A stretch of 64,000 bases of DNA from Myxococcales bacterium (GCA_016720545.1 JADKKK010000002.1:434001-498000); one strand, 5' to 3'. Shown: positions 37,997-46,798, counted from the first letter of the stretch. Made by a program: numbers and translations. The notes: generated from the letters alone by a model not told the origin.

Positions 37997-38058
37997 CGCA
38001 GGGTGCGTTGGACCTGGGAGCACCTCGTCCCGCGCGCCCGACCCCCGAAAGCTGCGTG

Positions 38059-38442
38059 ATGCCAAACGAAACATCCTCGGTGTTTGCCCTCTACGCCCCG
38101 GTCTTCTTGATGATCGGCGTCGCCGTGCTGCTCGCCAGCCTCTTCTTCACGGGCGCCACGTTCCTTGGCGGCCGAATCAAAGAGACCCGCGAGAAGATGC
38201 TGCCGTTCGAGTGCGGCTCCGAGAGCTCCGGTGGGAACCACCTCAAGCTGTCGGTCAAGTACTATCTCACCGCGATTCTGTTCATCGTCTTCGACATCGA
38301 GGCGGTGTTCGTCTACCCGTGGGCCGTTCAGTTCAAGTCCCTCGGCTGGGTCGGGCTCGCGAGCATGTTCGGCTTCCTCACGGTGGTGGTCGTGGCGCTC
38401 GTTTACGTCGTCAAGAAGGGCGCTCTCGAGTGGGAGCACTGA
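38059..38442 (+). CDS. nuoA: NADH-quinone oxidoreductase subunit A
   Basis: 127 residues from ATG 38059, with three membrane helices. The conserved loop LPFECGSESSG follows helix 1, and helix 2 has FDIEAVFVYPWAV, both NuoA hallmarks. It is part of the membrane arm near the quinone site. First gene of the nuo operon, behind the TTGACA/TACACA promoter. An in-frame ATG at 38008 would lie almost on the predicted transcription start and is not preferred. Confidence 0.95.
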   Translation: MPNETSSVFALYAPVFLMIGVAVLLASLFFTGATFLGGRIKETREKMLPFECGSESSGGNHLKLSVKYYLTAILFIVFDIEAVFVYPWAVQFKSLGWVGLASMFGFLTVVVVALVYVVKKGALEWEH

Positions 38443-38505
38443 GCGCCCTGCGGCCCGCCGTTCGCCCGTTGACCCCTGGAAACGTCTGATAAAGCTGAGG
38501 AATTC

Positions 38506-39072
38506 GTGGCCAAATCCCAAGTGACCCTCGAAGGCAGCGAGGCGGGCTTCGCGACGACGCGGCTCGACGCCTTGCTCAACTGGGCGCGCAAGTACTCGCT
38601 CTTTCAGTATCCGTTCGTGACCGCCTGCTGCGGCATGGAGTTCATGTCGGTCGCGGGGCCGCGCTTCGACGTCTCGCGCTTCGGCGCGGAGGCGCCGCGC
38701 TTCTCGCCGCGCCAGGCGGATCTCATCTGGGTCGTCGGCACCATCAGCCAGCGCCAGGCGCCGGCGCTGCGGCGTATCTACGAGCAGATGATGAACCCCA
38801 AGTACGTGCTGGCGTTCGGCACGTGCGCGAGCTGCGGCGGGTTCTACGACAACTACACCACCGTGCCGGGCATCGACAAAATCATCCCGTGCGACGTCTA
38901 CGTGCCGGGGTGTCCGCCGCGCCCCGAAGGCGTGCTCGACGGCCTGCTGCTCCTCCAGGACAAGATCGCGCGCGGCGACCGCACGCCGGGCATCGTGAAG
39001 CCCCGGGAAGATCCTCTGAAGGACCTCGTGCCGCTCGGGAAGAAGAAGCCTCAGAAGGAGACCACCTCGTGA
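38506..39072 (+). CDS. nuoB: NADH-quinone oxidoreductase subunit B
   Basis: 188 residues from GTG 38506, with GCTGAGG five bases upstream. Ligands of cluster N2 are present: the Cys pair in TACCGMEFM (41-42), Cys107 in FGTCASCGG and Cys136 in VPGCPPRPE. N2 passes electrons to quinone. The C-terminus has an extra Lys/Pro-rich stretch. Its stop overlaps the GTG start of nuoC. Confidence 0.97.
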   Translation: MAKSQVTLEGSEAGFATTRLDALLNWARKYSLFQYPFVTACCGMEFMSVAGPRFDVSRFGAEAPRFSPRQADLIWVVGTISQRQAPALRRIYEQMMNPKYVLAFGTCASCGGFYDNYTTVPGIDKIIPCDVYVPGCPPRPEGVLDGLLLLQDKIARGDRTPGIVKPREDPLKDLVPLGKKKPQKETTS

Positions 39073-39662
39073 GCCAGCTCGTGCTCGATCGCTTGAAGAC
39101 GCGCTTCGGTGCGGCCATCCTGGAGACCCACTCGGCCCACGGCGACGAGACCGCGGTCGTCACGCCCGAGAGCTGGCGCGCGGTCTGTCAGTTCCTGCGC
39201 GACGACCCCGCGATGTCTTTCGACATGCTCACCGATCTGTGCGGCGTCGACTTCCCCGACCGGCTCCCGCGCATGGAGGTCGTGGCGCACCTCTACTCCA
39301 TCTCGCGTCGTCACCGCGTGCGCCTCAAGACCCGCGTCGGCGACGCCGATCTCTCGGCCGGCACGGTCGACCTCGACAGCGTCGCGGCCATTTGGAAGAC
39401 CGCCGACTGGCTCGAGCGCGAGACCTTCGACATGTCCGGGGTCGTGTTCCGCGAGCACCCCGACCTCCGCCGCATCCTGATGTACCCCGAGTTCGTTGGG
39501 CACCCGCTCCGCAAGGACTACCCCGCGCACAAGGCGCAGCCGCTCATCGACTACCGCACGGAGGAGGAGGCGGGCCTGCCGCTCGAGAAGCTCGCCCCGT
39601 TCGGCCCCGACGAGGGCATGAGCTTCGGACGTCGCACCTACACCCGCTCGGAAGAGAACTGA
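39069..39662 (+). CDS. nuoC: NADH-quinone oxidoreductase subunit C (30 kDa)
   Basis: 198 residues from GTG 39069, which overlaps the nuoB stop as GTGA; AAGGAG eight bases upstream is a good ribosome site. Motifs of the 30-kDa subunit: LTDLCGVDFPDR, the WKTADWLERETFDMSGVVF signature and GHPLRKDYPAH. It packs against NuoD in the peripheral arm. It is separate from nuoD here, not fused as in enterobacteria; nuoD starts 1 base after its stop. Confidence 0.95.
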   Translation: MSQLVLDRLKTRFGAAILETHSAHGDETAVVTPESWRAVCQFLRDDPAMSFDMLTDLCGVDFPDRLPRMEVVAHLYSISRRHRVRLKTRVGDADLSAGTVDLDSVAAIWKTADWLERETFDMSGVVFREHPDLRRILMYPEFVGHPLRKDYPAHKAQPLIDYRTEEEAGLPLEKLAPFGPDEGMSFGRRTYTRSEEN

Positions 39663-39663
39663 A

Positions 39664-40878
39664 ATGGAGCCGATCGATCTCGATCTCGAGGAGGGTGAGC
39701 TCGAGCTCCCCGCAGAGCCGATGCGGCTCAACATGGGACCGTCGCACCCCGCGATGCACGGCACCGTCCGTATGGTCGTGGAGCTCTCTGGCGAGACCAT
39801 CGACAAAGTCGACGTCCAGATCGGCTACCTCCACCGCGGCTTCGAGAAGATGTGCGAGCGCGGCACGTGGGCCCAGGTCTTCCCGTACGCCGACCGCCTG
39901 AACTACGTCTCGCCGATGCTGAACAACGTCGGCTACGCGCTGGCGGTGGAGAAGCTCTGCGGCATCGCCGTACCGGACCGCTGCCAGTGGTACCGGATGG
40001 CGCTCGGCGAGCTCGCGCGGATCTCCGACCACCTCACGTGCAACGGCGCGATGGCCATGGAGCTCGGCGCCTTCACGCCGTTCCTGTGGTTCGTGAAGGC
40101 CCGCGACATGATCTGGGACATCCTCGAAGAGGAGACCGGCGCGCGCCTCACGCACTCGTTCGGCCGCATCGGCGGCATGGCTGCTCCGCCCACCGCGAAG
40201 TTCAAGGAGATGTGCGGCCACACCCTCGGCAAGGTGCTCAGCATCGTCGAGGAGGGGGAGAAGATGCTCCTCAAGAACCGCATCTTCATCGACCGCCTGG
40301 AGAACGTGGGCGTCATTTCCCAGGCCGACGCGATCTCGCTCGGGTGGACGGGCCCGTGCCTCCGCGCCACCGGCGTCGACTACGACGTGCGCAAGGCGCA
40401 CCCGTACCTCAAGTACGACGAGGTCGACTTCGAGGTGCCTGTCGGGCGCCGCGGCGACACGATGGATCGGTTCCTCGTGCGCCTCGCGGAGATCCGCCAG
40501 TCGATGCGCATCCTCGAGCAGGTGTGCGCCCGAATGCCGGACGAGGGTCCGGTCTCGGTCAACGACCCGCGCGTCATGCTCCCCCCGAAGGACGCGGTCT
40601 ACTCGACCATCGAGGCGACCATTCAGCACTTCAAGCTGGTCATGGAGGGCGCGAAGGTGCCCAAGGGCGAGGTCTATTCGTACACCGAGGGCGGCAACGG
40701 CGAGCTCGGCTTCTACCTCGTGTCCGACGGCTCGGGCACCCCGTACCGGGTGCGTATCCGCCCCCCGTGCTTCTCGATCGTCTCGGGCGTGTCGCAGCTC
40801 ATCTCGGGCGGCATGCTGAGCGACGTCGTGCCGGTGTTCGGTTCGGTCAACATGATCGGCGGCGAATGCGATCACTGA
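39664..40878 (+). CDS. nuoD: NADH-quinone oxidoreductase subunit D (49 kDa)
   Basis: 404 residues, standard length. Conserved NMGPSHPAMHGTVR near the start lines the quinone pocket, followed by IGYLHRGFEK, YADRLNYVSPM, HLTCNGAMAMELGAFTPF and the C-terminal DVVPVFGSVNMIGGECD, close to the family end. It forms the quinone chamber with NuoB. After it comes a 113-bp gap with 11-bp repeats where nuoE and nuoF often sit; no gene is found in that gap. Confidence 0.97.
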   Translation: MEPIDLDLEEGELELPAEPMRLNMGPSHPAMHGTVRMVVELSGETIDKVDVQIGYLHRGFEKMCERGTWAQVFPYADRLNYVSPMLNNVGYALAVEKLCGIAVPDRCQWYRMALGELARISDHLTCNGAMAMELGAFTPFLWFVKARDMIWDILEEETGARLTHSFGRIGGMAAPPTAKFKEMCGHTLGKVLSIVEEGEKMLLKNRIFIDRLENVGVISQADAISLGWTGPCLRATGVDYDVRKAHPYLKYDEVDFEVPVGRRGDTMDRFLVRLAEIRQSMRILEQVCARMPDEGPVSVNDPRVMLPPKDAVYSTIEATIQHFKLVMEGAKVPKGEVYSYTEGGNGELGFYLVSDGSGTPYRVRIRPPCFSIVSGVSQLISGGMLSDVVPVFGSVNMIGGECDH

Positions 40879-40879
40879 G

Positions 40880-40923
40880 GCGACACCGTCGCGACACCGT
40901 CGCGACCCTGACGCGATCCTGGC
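40880..40923 (+). repeat. Four 11-bp direct repeats in the nuoD-nuoG gap
   Basis: gcgacaccgtc, gcgacaccgtc, gcgaccctgac, gcgatcctggc follow each other directly after the nuoD stop. A period of about one helical turn suggests a protein site or a duplicated remnant. No coding role. Confidence 0.5.
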
Positions 40924-40991
40924 CCGTGCGCGCCCCGCGCGGTTCAAGGGTTTGAGCGTATCCTCTCGTAATAGCTCGGAAAAAGCGACGA

Positions 40992-42590
40992 ATGCCTACC
41001 TTCAAGCTCGACGGCAAGACCATCCCCTTCGAACCGGGTGAATCCATCATCCGAGCGGCCGAGAAGGCCGGGATGGAGATCCCCCACTACTGCTACCACC
41101 CGGGTCTCTCCGCGCCGGCGAACTGCCGCATGTGCCTCGTGGAGATCCTGCCTGGGCCGAACCAGCGTGCGATGATGCTCGACATCGTCGAGTGGGACGA
41201 GAAGCTCGGCGACTACCGGCCCACCCGCAAGCCGAAGCTCCAGCCGGCCTGCCAGTTCCCCGCCACCGAGGGCCAAGAGGTCCTCGCGGACACCAGCCCC
41301 CACGTGGTCGAGGCCCGCGCCGGCGTGCAGGAGTTCCTGCTCCTGAACCACCCGGTCGACTGCCCCATCTGCGACCAGGCGGGGGAGTGCAAGCTCCAAG
41401 ACTACTGGCTCGAGCACCAGGCCACGCCGAAGCGCATGCACGACGAGCCCGTGCACAAGCCCAAGGCTGTCTCGTTCGGCGACAGCATCGTCTACGACGC
41501 CGAGCGTTGCGTCATGTGCACGCGCTGCATCCGCTTCATGGAAGAGGTCGCCAAGGACCCCGTCCTCGACATGCGGGAGCGCGGGAACCTGAAGGAGGTC
41601 ATCGTGGCTCCGGGGCGCAAGCTCGAGGGGCACTACACCTTCATGACCGAGCACGTGTGCCCGGTCGGCGCGCTCACCACGAAGGACTTCCGCTTCAAGG
41701 CCCGCGTGTGGTTCCTGAAGTCGGCCAAGACCGTTTGCCAGGGCTGCGCCACCGGCTGCAACGCCACCTTCGACTACGATCCTCGCACGAACAAGGCCCT
41801 GCGTTACCGACCGCGCGAGAACGAGGCGGTCAACAAGTTCTGGATGTGCGACGACGGCATGTTGAGCTACCGCGACGCTGTGGAGGGGCGCGTGACCCAG
41901 GCTCGCGTCGGCGGCACCCAGGTGAAGCTCGAGCGCGCGCTCGACGAGGTGAGGAAATCCTTCTCCAGCGTCCCGCGAAGCTCGGTCGCGTTCGTGCTCT
42001 CGGGCCGCCACTCACAGGAAGACAACGTCGCGCTGGTCGAGCTCGCCGAGCTCTTCGGCAGCCGCGCGGTCTACACGTCCGGGGCGCCGTCCGGCTACCA
42101 GGACGACATCCTCATCCACGCGGACAAGAACTCCAACACGGCCGGCCTCCACCAGATGGCGCCCGAGGCGCGCAGCTTCTCGGAGCTCCTGGCCGACATC
42201 CGCGCCTCCAAGGTGACGCACGTGATCGCCCTCGGCGGCGCCACGCCCACGCACGATCCGGAGGACGCGACCGCCCTCGGCATGCTCTCGGGCCTGCTCG
42301 TCGTCGCCGCCCACGGCGGGCCGCTCGCGACGGCCGCGCAGGTGCTGCTCCCGGCGTGCTCGTGGGTCGAGGCCAGCGGCACCTACGTGAACGCGCAGGG
42401 CATCCACCAGCTCGCCGAGCGCGCGCTGGAGCCGCAGGGCGCCTCCGAGCCCGCGTGGCGCATGGTCGCCAAGGTGGCCACCGCGATCGGCGTCGAGCCC
42501 ACCTGGGGAACGCTGAAAGAGGTCCGCTCGATGCTCGTCGCCACCACCAGCATCCCGCCGGCGGCGCCCGCGACCGCGTCGGCTGAATGA
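40992..42590 (+). CDS. nuoG: NADH-quinone oxidoreductase subunit G, short form
   Basis: 532 residues against roughly 680-900 in most NuoG. The N-terminal [2Fe-2S] domain (CYHPGLSAPANCRMC) is followed by the His-ligated [4Fe-4S] segment (HPVDCPICDQAGECKLQDY), a second [4Fe-4S] pair (CVMCTRCIRF, CPVGAL) and CQGCATGCN. The C-terminal molybdopterin-type domain is reduced to about 270 residues but keeps SWVEASGTYVNAQG. It carries electrons from NuoE/F to the Q module; nuoE and nuoF are not in this window. 43 bases separate it from nuoH. Confidence 0.93.
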   Translation: MPTFKLDGKTIPFEPGESIIRAAEKAGMEIPHYCYHPGLSAPANCRMCLVEILPGPNQRAMMLDIVEWDEKLGDYRPTRKPKLQPACQFPATEGQEVLADTSPHVVEARAGVQEFLLLNHPVDCPICDQAGECKLQDYWLEHQATPKRMHDEPVHKPKAVSFGDSIVYDAERCVMCTRCIRFMEEVAKDPVLDMRERGNLKEVIVAPGRKLEGHYTFMTEHVCPVGALTTKDFRFKARVWFLKSAKTVCQGCATGCNATFDYDPRTNKALRYRPRENEAVNKFWMCDDGMLSYRDAVEGRVTQARVGGTQVKLERALDEVRKSFSSVPRSSVAFVLSGRHSQEDNVALVELAELFGSRAVYTSGAPSGYQDDILIHADKNSNTAGLHQMAPEARSFSELLADIRASKVTHVIALGGATPTHDPEDATALGMLSGLLVVAAHGGPLATAAQVLLPACSWVEASGTYVNAQGIHQLAERALEPQGASEPAWRMVAKVATAIGVEPTWGTLKEVRSMLVATTSIPPAAPATASAE

Positions 42591-42633
42591 TTCAAGGTTT
42601 CGAAGGTTTACGCGCGCAAAGGAAACGTAACCC

Positions 42634-44076
42634 GTGACAGGCTCGATGATTCTCTGGACCGCGGTGAAGATCCTCGTGATGGTGGGCTTCCTGTTCAACA
42701 TGGGGGGCCTCCTCACCTGGGTCGATCGGCGCCTCAGCTCGATGATCCAAGACCGCGTGGGCCCGAACCGCGCGGGCATCAAGCTCGGGAAGTTCGAGCT
42801 GCGCGTGGCAGGCCTCCTGCACACGGCGGCCGACGGCGTGAAGTTCTTCTTCAAGGAAGACTTCATGCCCCCGAAGGCTGACAAGCTGCTCTTCTCCCTC
42901 GCCCCGATCTTGGCGATGGTGCCCGTGCTCGCGCTCACGGCCGTCATCCCCTTCGGCGACACGATCTCCCCGCACCAGCTCTGGCGCCACCTCTGCGCGC
43001 CGGTCGACGGACACAATGTGCTGCTCGAGGGCGGTCAGTGCGTGGACGCGGCCACGAAGGCTGTGCTCGCGAAGCCGCTCCTCGTGTTCCCGTCAGCGGC
43101 GCGCCTCGGCATCTCCACCGTGCAGGCGCCCATCGAGCTGCAGGTCGCCCCGCTCAACGTCGGCATCCTCTACGTGTTCGCGATGGCCGGGCAGGGCATC
43201 GTGGGCGCCGCGATCGCTGGCTGGTCGTCCGACAACAAGTTCTCCCTCATGGGCGCGCTCCGCGCGGCCTCGCAGATGGTGAGCTACGAGGTCACGATGG
43301 GCCTCTCGCTCGTCGGCGCCATGATGCTCTACGGGTCGGTCCGCCTCGAGGACATGGTCCGCTGGCAGGGCGACAACTGCTGGGGTATCTTCGTCCAGCC
43401 GCTCGCGTTCTTCCTCTTCTTCGCGTCGGCCGTGGCGGAGACGAAGCGCATCCCGTTCGACCTCCCCGAGGCCGAGAGCGAGCTCGTGTCGGGCTACTTC
43501 ACCGAGTACTCGGGCATGAAGTTCGGCATGTTCTATTTCGCCGAGTACATGGAAATCGTCACGAGCTCGATGCTGCTCGTCACCATCTTCCTTGGCGGCT
43601 GGCAGCTGCCGTTCCTCCACCGCGACGGCCTGACGGTCTCGATCGGCGAGACGGTCTACTTCGCGCAGCGGCTCCCCCACATCTGGGTCATCATCTTCGG
43701 CGCCCTCGCGTTCTTCAGTAAGGTCATCGGGATGTGCCTCCTCCAGGCCTTCGTGCGGTGGAGCCTCCCCCGGTTCCGCTACGACCAGCTCATGAAGCTC
43801 GGCTGGACGGTGCTCCTGCCCGCCTCGCTCGCGAACATCTTCGCGACGGGCGTGCTCTACCTCGCCGCGGACAGCGGCGGCGAGTCGGTCGCCCAGTCGC
43901 TGAAGATCGCAGCGGACGTCGCGCAGGGCGCGGTCGCGGCGGTCATGATCGGCCTCCCGACCTGGGCTCTCTACGGATTCTTCAACACCCGCGCCAAGGA
44001 CAGGACGCTCATCGGCACCTCCGGCGACATGGCGGCCGCCGCGGGCGGCACCAAGACCTCCCCGATGCAAGCGTGA
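42634..44076 (+). CDS. nuoH: NADH-quinone oxidoreductase subunit H
   Basis: 480 residues from GTG 42634 (AAAGGAAA about 10 bases upstream), longer than the typical ~330-430. NuoH hallmarks: DRRLSSMIQDRVGPNRAGI, ADGVKFFFKED and AETKRIPFDLPEAESELVSGYFTEYSGMKF in two parts across the membrane loop. The extra length is in a loop after helix 2 (DGHNVLLEGGQC region) and in a C-terminal helix (GAVAAVMIGLPTWALYGFF). It forms the entry to the quinone site. Its stop overlaps a GTG that could also start nuoI. Confidence 0.95.
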   Translation: MTGSMILWTAVKILVMVGFLFNMGGLLTWVDRRLSSMIQDRVGPNRAGIKLGKFELRVAGLLHTAADGVKFFFKEDFMPPKADKLLFSLAPILAMVPVLALTAVIPFGDTISPHQLWRHLCAPVDGHNVLLEGGQCVDAATKAVLAKPLLVFPSAARLGISTVQAPIELQVAPLNVGILYVFAMAGQGIVGAAIAGWSSDNKFSLMGALRAASQMVSYEVTMGLSLVGAMMLYGSVRLEDMVRWQGDNCWGIFVQPLAFFLFFASAVAETKRIPFDLPEAESELVSGYFTEYSGMKFGMFYFAEYMEIVTSSMLLVTIFLGGWQLPFLHRDGLTVSIGETVYFAQRLPHIWVIIFGALAFFSKVIGMCLLQAFVRWSLPRFRYDQLMKLGWTVLLPASLANIFATGVLYLAADSGGESVAQSLKIAADVAQGAVAAVMIGLPTWALYGFFNTRAKDRTLIGTSGDMAAAAGGTKTSPMQA

Positions 44077-44087
44077 GCGAGGACGAC

Positions 44088-44741
44088 ATGCCCCAAGCCT
44101 TTCCCAAGAAGCCCGCGAGCCCGAGCAACGCGGCCCCGGTCACCTACGCCGAGAAGACCCCCACGACTCAGTCGTATCTCCCCGAAATTATTCGCGGAAT
44201 CGGCGTGTCGATGAGCCACTTCTTCCGCAACACGCGCGACATGCTGACGGGCGAGCGACCCGATCCGGTCACCGAGCGGCTCGACGTGGGCATCACCACC
44301 ATCTCGTATCCGGAGCAGAAGCGCCCGTACCCGCAGCGGTTCCGCGGCGTGCACCGGCTCACGACCCGCGACGACGGCAGCCCGCGCTGCGTCGCGTGCC
44401 TCTGCTGCTCCACCGCCTGCCCCGCGCAGTGCATCTTCATCGAGGCCGGCGAGTACGCCGAGGGCGACAAGCGCCGCGGCTACGAGCGCTTCCCGGTGCG
44501 GTTCGTCATCGACGAGCTGCGCTGTATCTTTTGCGGATACTGCGTCGAGGCCTGCCCTTGCGACGCGATCCGCATGGACACCGGCATCCACCCGGTGCCC
44601 TACGACTCGCGCGACCAGTTCATCTACGCGCGAAACGAGCTCATCTCGCTCACCGCGCGAGACGGCTCGCGGGAGACCGCGAACCCGCGTCACGAGCCTG
44701 GCGACTCCTCGCACCCCGGCATCGACCGCGACCATCACTGA
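44088..44741 (+). CDS. nuoI: NADH-quinone oxidoreductase subunit I
   Basis: About 217 residues from ATG 44088, chosen because GAGCGAGGA lies just upstream; GTG 44073 overlaps the nuoH stop as GTGA and is the alternative. Two [4Fe-4S] motifs: CVACLCCSTACPAQC and CIFCGYCVEACPCDAI, for N6a and N6b, which bridge NuoG to NuoB. An N-terminal Pro/Ser/Thr-rich extension of about 35 residues precedes the amphipathic helix. No nuoJ-N follows. Confidence 0.95.
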   Translation: MPQAFPKKPASPSNAAPVTYAEKTPTTQSYLPEIIRGIGVSMSHFFRNTRDMLTGERPDPVTERLDVGITTISYPEQKRPYPQRFRGVHRLTTRDDGSPRCVACLCCSTACPAQCIFIEAGEYAEGDKRRGYERFPVRFVIDELRCIFCGYCVEACPCDAIRMDTGIHPVPYDSRDQFIYARNELISLTARDGSRETANPRHEPGDSSHPGIDRDHH

Positions 44742-44788
44742 GGGCTCTTGGTCCTCGCGGGGCGCAGTGGGCGACGCGTGGGCGACCC

Positions 44789-45238
44789 GTGAGCGAGTAT
44801 CGTCGCTCGGCGCTGCGCTGTCCTGGGTGCGCCGCGGCGCTTGATTCCATCGCCGTGGGGGACTCGCTCGTGGAGGTGTGCCGCCAGTGTCGCGGCATCT
44901 TCCTCGACTGGTTCGACGGAGAGCCGCGCGCGCTCGCGTCGGCGCTCGTCCCCCCGGTCGACGGTCTATGGGTCGGGCCCGAGCCGGGGCGCGTGCCGGG
45001 CGCATGTCCGCGGTGCGCCGTGAGGCTCGACGTGGAGCTTTTCGAGGGGCGGGGCCCCTACGTCCACCGCTGCAGCGCCTGCGCGGGCTTGTTCGTCGAC
45101 GAGGCGTCGGTCCATCTGCTCGCCAGCACCGGCGTGCCCGATCCTGCGAGGGACGCGCCTAGGGGCCCGCTCGCGGCGCTTCTCGCGGGCCTCACCGCCG
45201 CGCTGCGAGCGCTCGCGGGGCGGGGTCCCCAGACGTAA
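44789..45238 (+). CDS. Double zinc-ribbon protein
   Basis: 149 residues from GTG 44789. Two copies of a TFIIB-like zinc ribbon are visible: CPGC...CRQCRGIFLDWFD and CPRC...CSACAGLFVDEAS, each with paired Cys and a conserved G-x-F-x-D after the second pair, suggesting an internal duplication. The C-terminal ~35 residues are Ala/Leu-rich and may touch a membrane. It follows nuoI by 47 bases on the same strand and may be co-transcribed. Function unknown. Confidence 0.7.
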   Translation: MSEYRRSALRCPGCAAALDSIAVGDSLVEVCRQCRGIFLDWFDGEPRALASALVPPVDGLWVGPEPGRVPGACPRCAVRLDVELFEGRGPYVHRCSACAGLFVDEASVHLLASTGVPDPARDAPRGPLAALLAGLTAALRALAGRGPQT

Positions 45239-45264
45239 CGCGCAGGCTGGCGCGCAGCCCGCCC

Positions 45265-46764
45265 TCAGTACTTGGTCGTGAACGAGTCCATCTTTGGGTG
45301 GGCTGGCCACGAGAGCTGCCGCACGTGGCGGTCGATGCAGCTCGCGACGCCCGGGTTCGGAGGGTTCGTGTACACCGACACGCCCACCGCGCGGCCCATC
45401 TTGATGGCCACGCGCACCGTGACGCTCATGTTGTCGGGCGCGCCACAGCCGGAGACAAAGGCCGTGTTGGCCATCGGGGCCGAGAGCTGCGCGTTGGAGA
45501 GATCGGGGCCGCCGGCGGCCTGGCCCATCTTGATCTCTTCGTTGTTGGCCGCGAGCGCCGCCTCGTAGCTGCCGCCGAAGCCGCCACCGCCACCGCCACC
45601 GCCACCGCCGCCACCGCCACCGCCGCCACCGGCTCGCCGGACCTTGCCTTTGACGCCGCCGTCGGTGGAGAGGTCGAGCGCCGAGGGATCGTCGAGCAGG
45701 GCTTGGGAGTCGTCGCGCGCGCCGCGCGCTTTGAAATACCAGAGAAGCAAGCCACCGAGCAGGACCACGGTGACGCCGAGGCCCACGGCGTACTTCGCGA
45801 TGCCGGCCTTCTTCTCGGCCTTCTCGAGGAGCACGACCTGCTTCTTCTCGGCCACGATCTCGCGGTGGATCTGCGTGTGCTCGGCGAACTGGGAGAAGTC
45901 GGGCCAGTCGGCGATGCGCTTGGCCTCGCCCGAGACCTCGTCGCGGAGGACGTGCGCGCCGGTGAACGAGTGGCTCGCGATCTGCTGGAGGACCTCGACC
46001 GCCGTGAAGGGGCCGTGATCCATCGAGTCTTTGATGACGACGTAGCGCGGCCGCGGATCGCTCTCGAGCTGCGCCTTGAGCTGCGCGAGCTGTGTGGTCG
46101 CGTCCACCCGCGCGGGCGCCGCCGGCTCGGGCTCGTTCTCGATCGCGGCGAAGGGATCGTGGTGAGCGCTGTTCGACTGGGCGGCCGCGGCTTGCGACAC
46201 TTCGGGCGCCGAGTGCTGCGTCACGTGCTCACCGTGGGCGAGATCGAACATGGCCTGAGCGAGAGCGTTCAGATCGGCAGGACGCGCGGCCGGATCGGCG
46301 ACGAGCGCTGCGCCAAGCAGGGCGTCGATCCCCGCGGGCAGGCTGGGGTTGGCCGTGCGCGGGGGCTGCATGCCAGGGCCCACCGACGCGCAGGTGAGGC
46401 ACTCGTAGAAGATGGCGCCGAGGGCGTAGACGCTCGCGGACGCGGGGCCGAGGTTGCGGCCCGAGAGCTCGGGCGCGAGCACAGCCTGGTCCTGGGGCGT
46501 CGTGGGGACGGTGGCGTAGAGCGGGTCGTACTTCCACTGGCCGGCTTCGTCGCCGCAAATGCACGAGGCGTGCAGAATCAAGAGCTCGCCTTGCGCGTGC
46601 CGTCGCGCCACGTCCGCGGCGAGCGGGGCGAGCAGCGCGACCGCCTCTCCGAGGGCGAGGGGCGCGCGCGCTGCGCGGCGAGCGTCGAGGAGTGCACGGA
46701 GGCTGTGCGCGGGGGCGGAGGCAGGCACCTCACCCTTCGCGCTGGCGGCGTAGGACGTCGTCAT
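45265..46764 (-). CDS. Pseudokinase-like/GYF-domain membrane protein with AgmX/PglI-like C-terminus
   Basis: 499 residues. Residues 1-180 follow the C-lobe outline of Ser/Thr kinases (LAPELSGRNLGPASASVYALGAIFYECLT; DPAARPADLNALAQAMFDL) but lack the glycine loop, HRD and DFG. A GYF-like domain follows at about 240-300 (YVVIKDSMDHGPFTAVEVLQ), then one membrane helix (AVGLGVTVVLLGGLLLWYF), an extracytoplasmic poly-Gly run and a C-terminal domain ending in CIDRHVRQLSWPAHPKMDSF, similar to AgmX/PglI ends. GYF plus membrane helix plus AgmX/PglI end recalls the M. xanthus gliding/envelope protein GltJ at domain level. It converges on the zinc-ribbon gene. Confidence 0.75.
   Translation of the reverse strand: MTTSYAASAKGEVPASAPAHSLRALLDARRAARAPLALGEAVALLAPLAADVARRHAQGELLILHASCICGDEAGQWKYDPLYATVPTTPQDQAVLAPELSGRNLGPASASVYALGAIFYECLTCASVGPGMQPPRTANPSLPAGIDALLGAALVADPAARPADLNALAQAMFDLAHGEHVTQHSAPEVSQAAAAQSNSAHHDPFAAIENEPEPAAPARVDATTQLAQLKAQLESDPRPRYVVIKDSMDHGPFTAVEVLQQIASHSFTGAHVLRDEVSGEAKRIADWPDFSQFAEHTQIHREIVAEKKQVVLLEKAEKKAGIAKYAVGLGVTVVLLGGLLLWYFKARGARDDSQALLDDPSALDLSTDGGVKGKVRRAGGGGGGGGGGGGGGGGGFGGSYEAALAANNEEIKMGQAAGGPDLSNAQLSAPMANTAFVSGCGAPDNMSVTVRVAIKMGRAVGVSVYTNPPNPGVASCIDRHVRQLSWPAHPKMDSFTTKY
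45580..45632 (-). repeat. GGT/GGC triplet run encoding poly-glycine
   Basis: An almost pure run of glycine codons (about 18) forms a flexible linker just outside the membrane helix of the GYF protein. The triplet repeat could expand or contract without shifting frame. Confidence 0.85.
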
Positions 46765-46798
46765 GAGCCGTCATCGTACCTGCTGGTCGTCGTTGAAC

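Noticed and set aside
37277..38074. A 265-residue deformylase starting at 38074
   Set aside because: The first 74 residues lack family similarity and cover the nuoA promoter; ATG 37852 gives the standard length.
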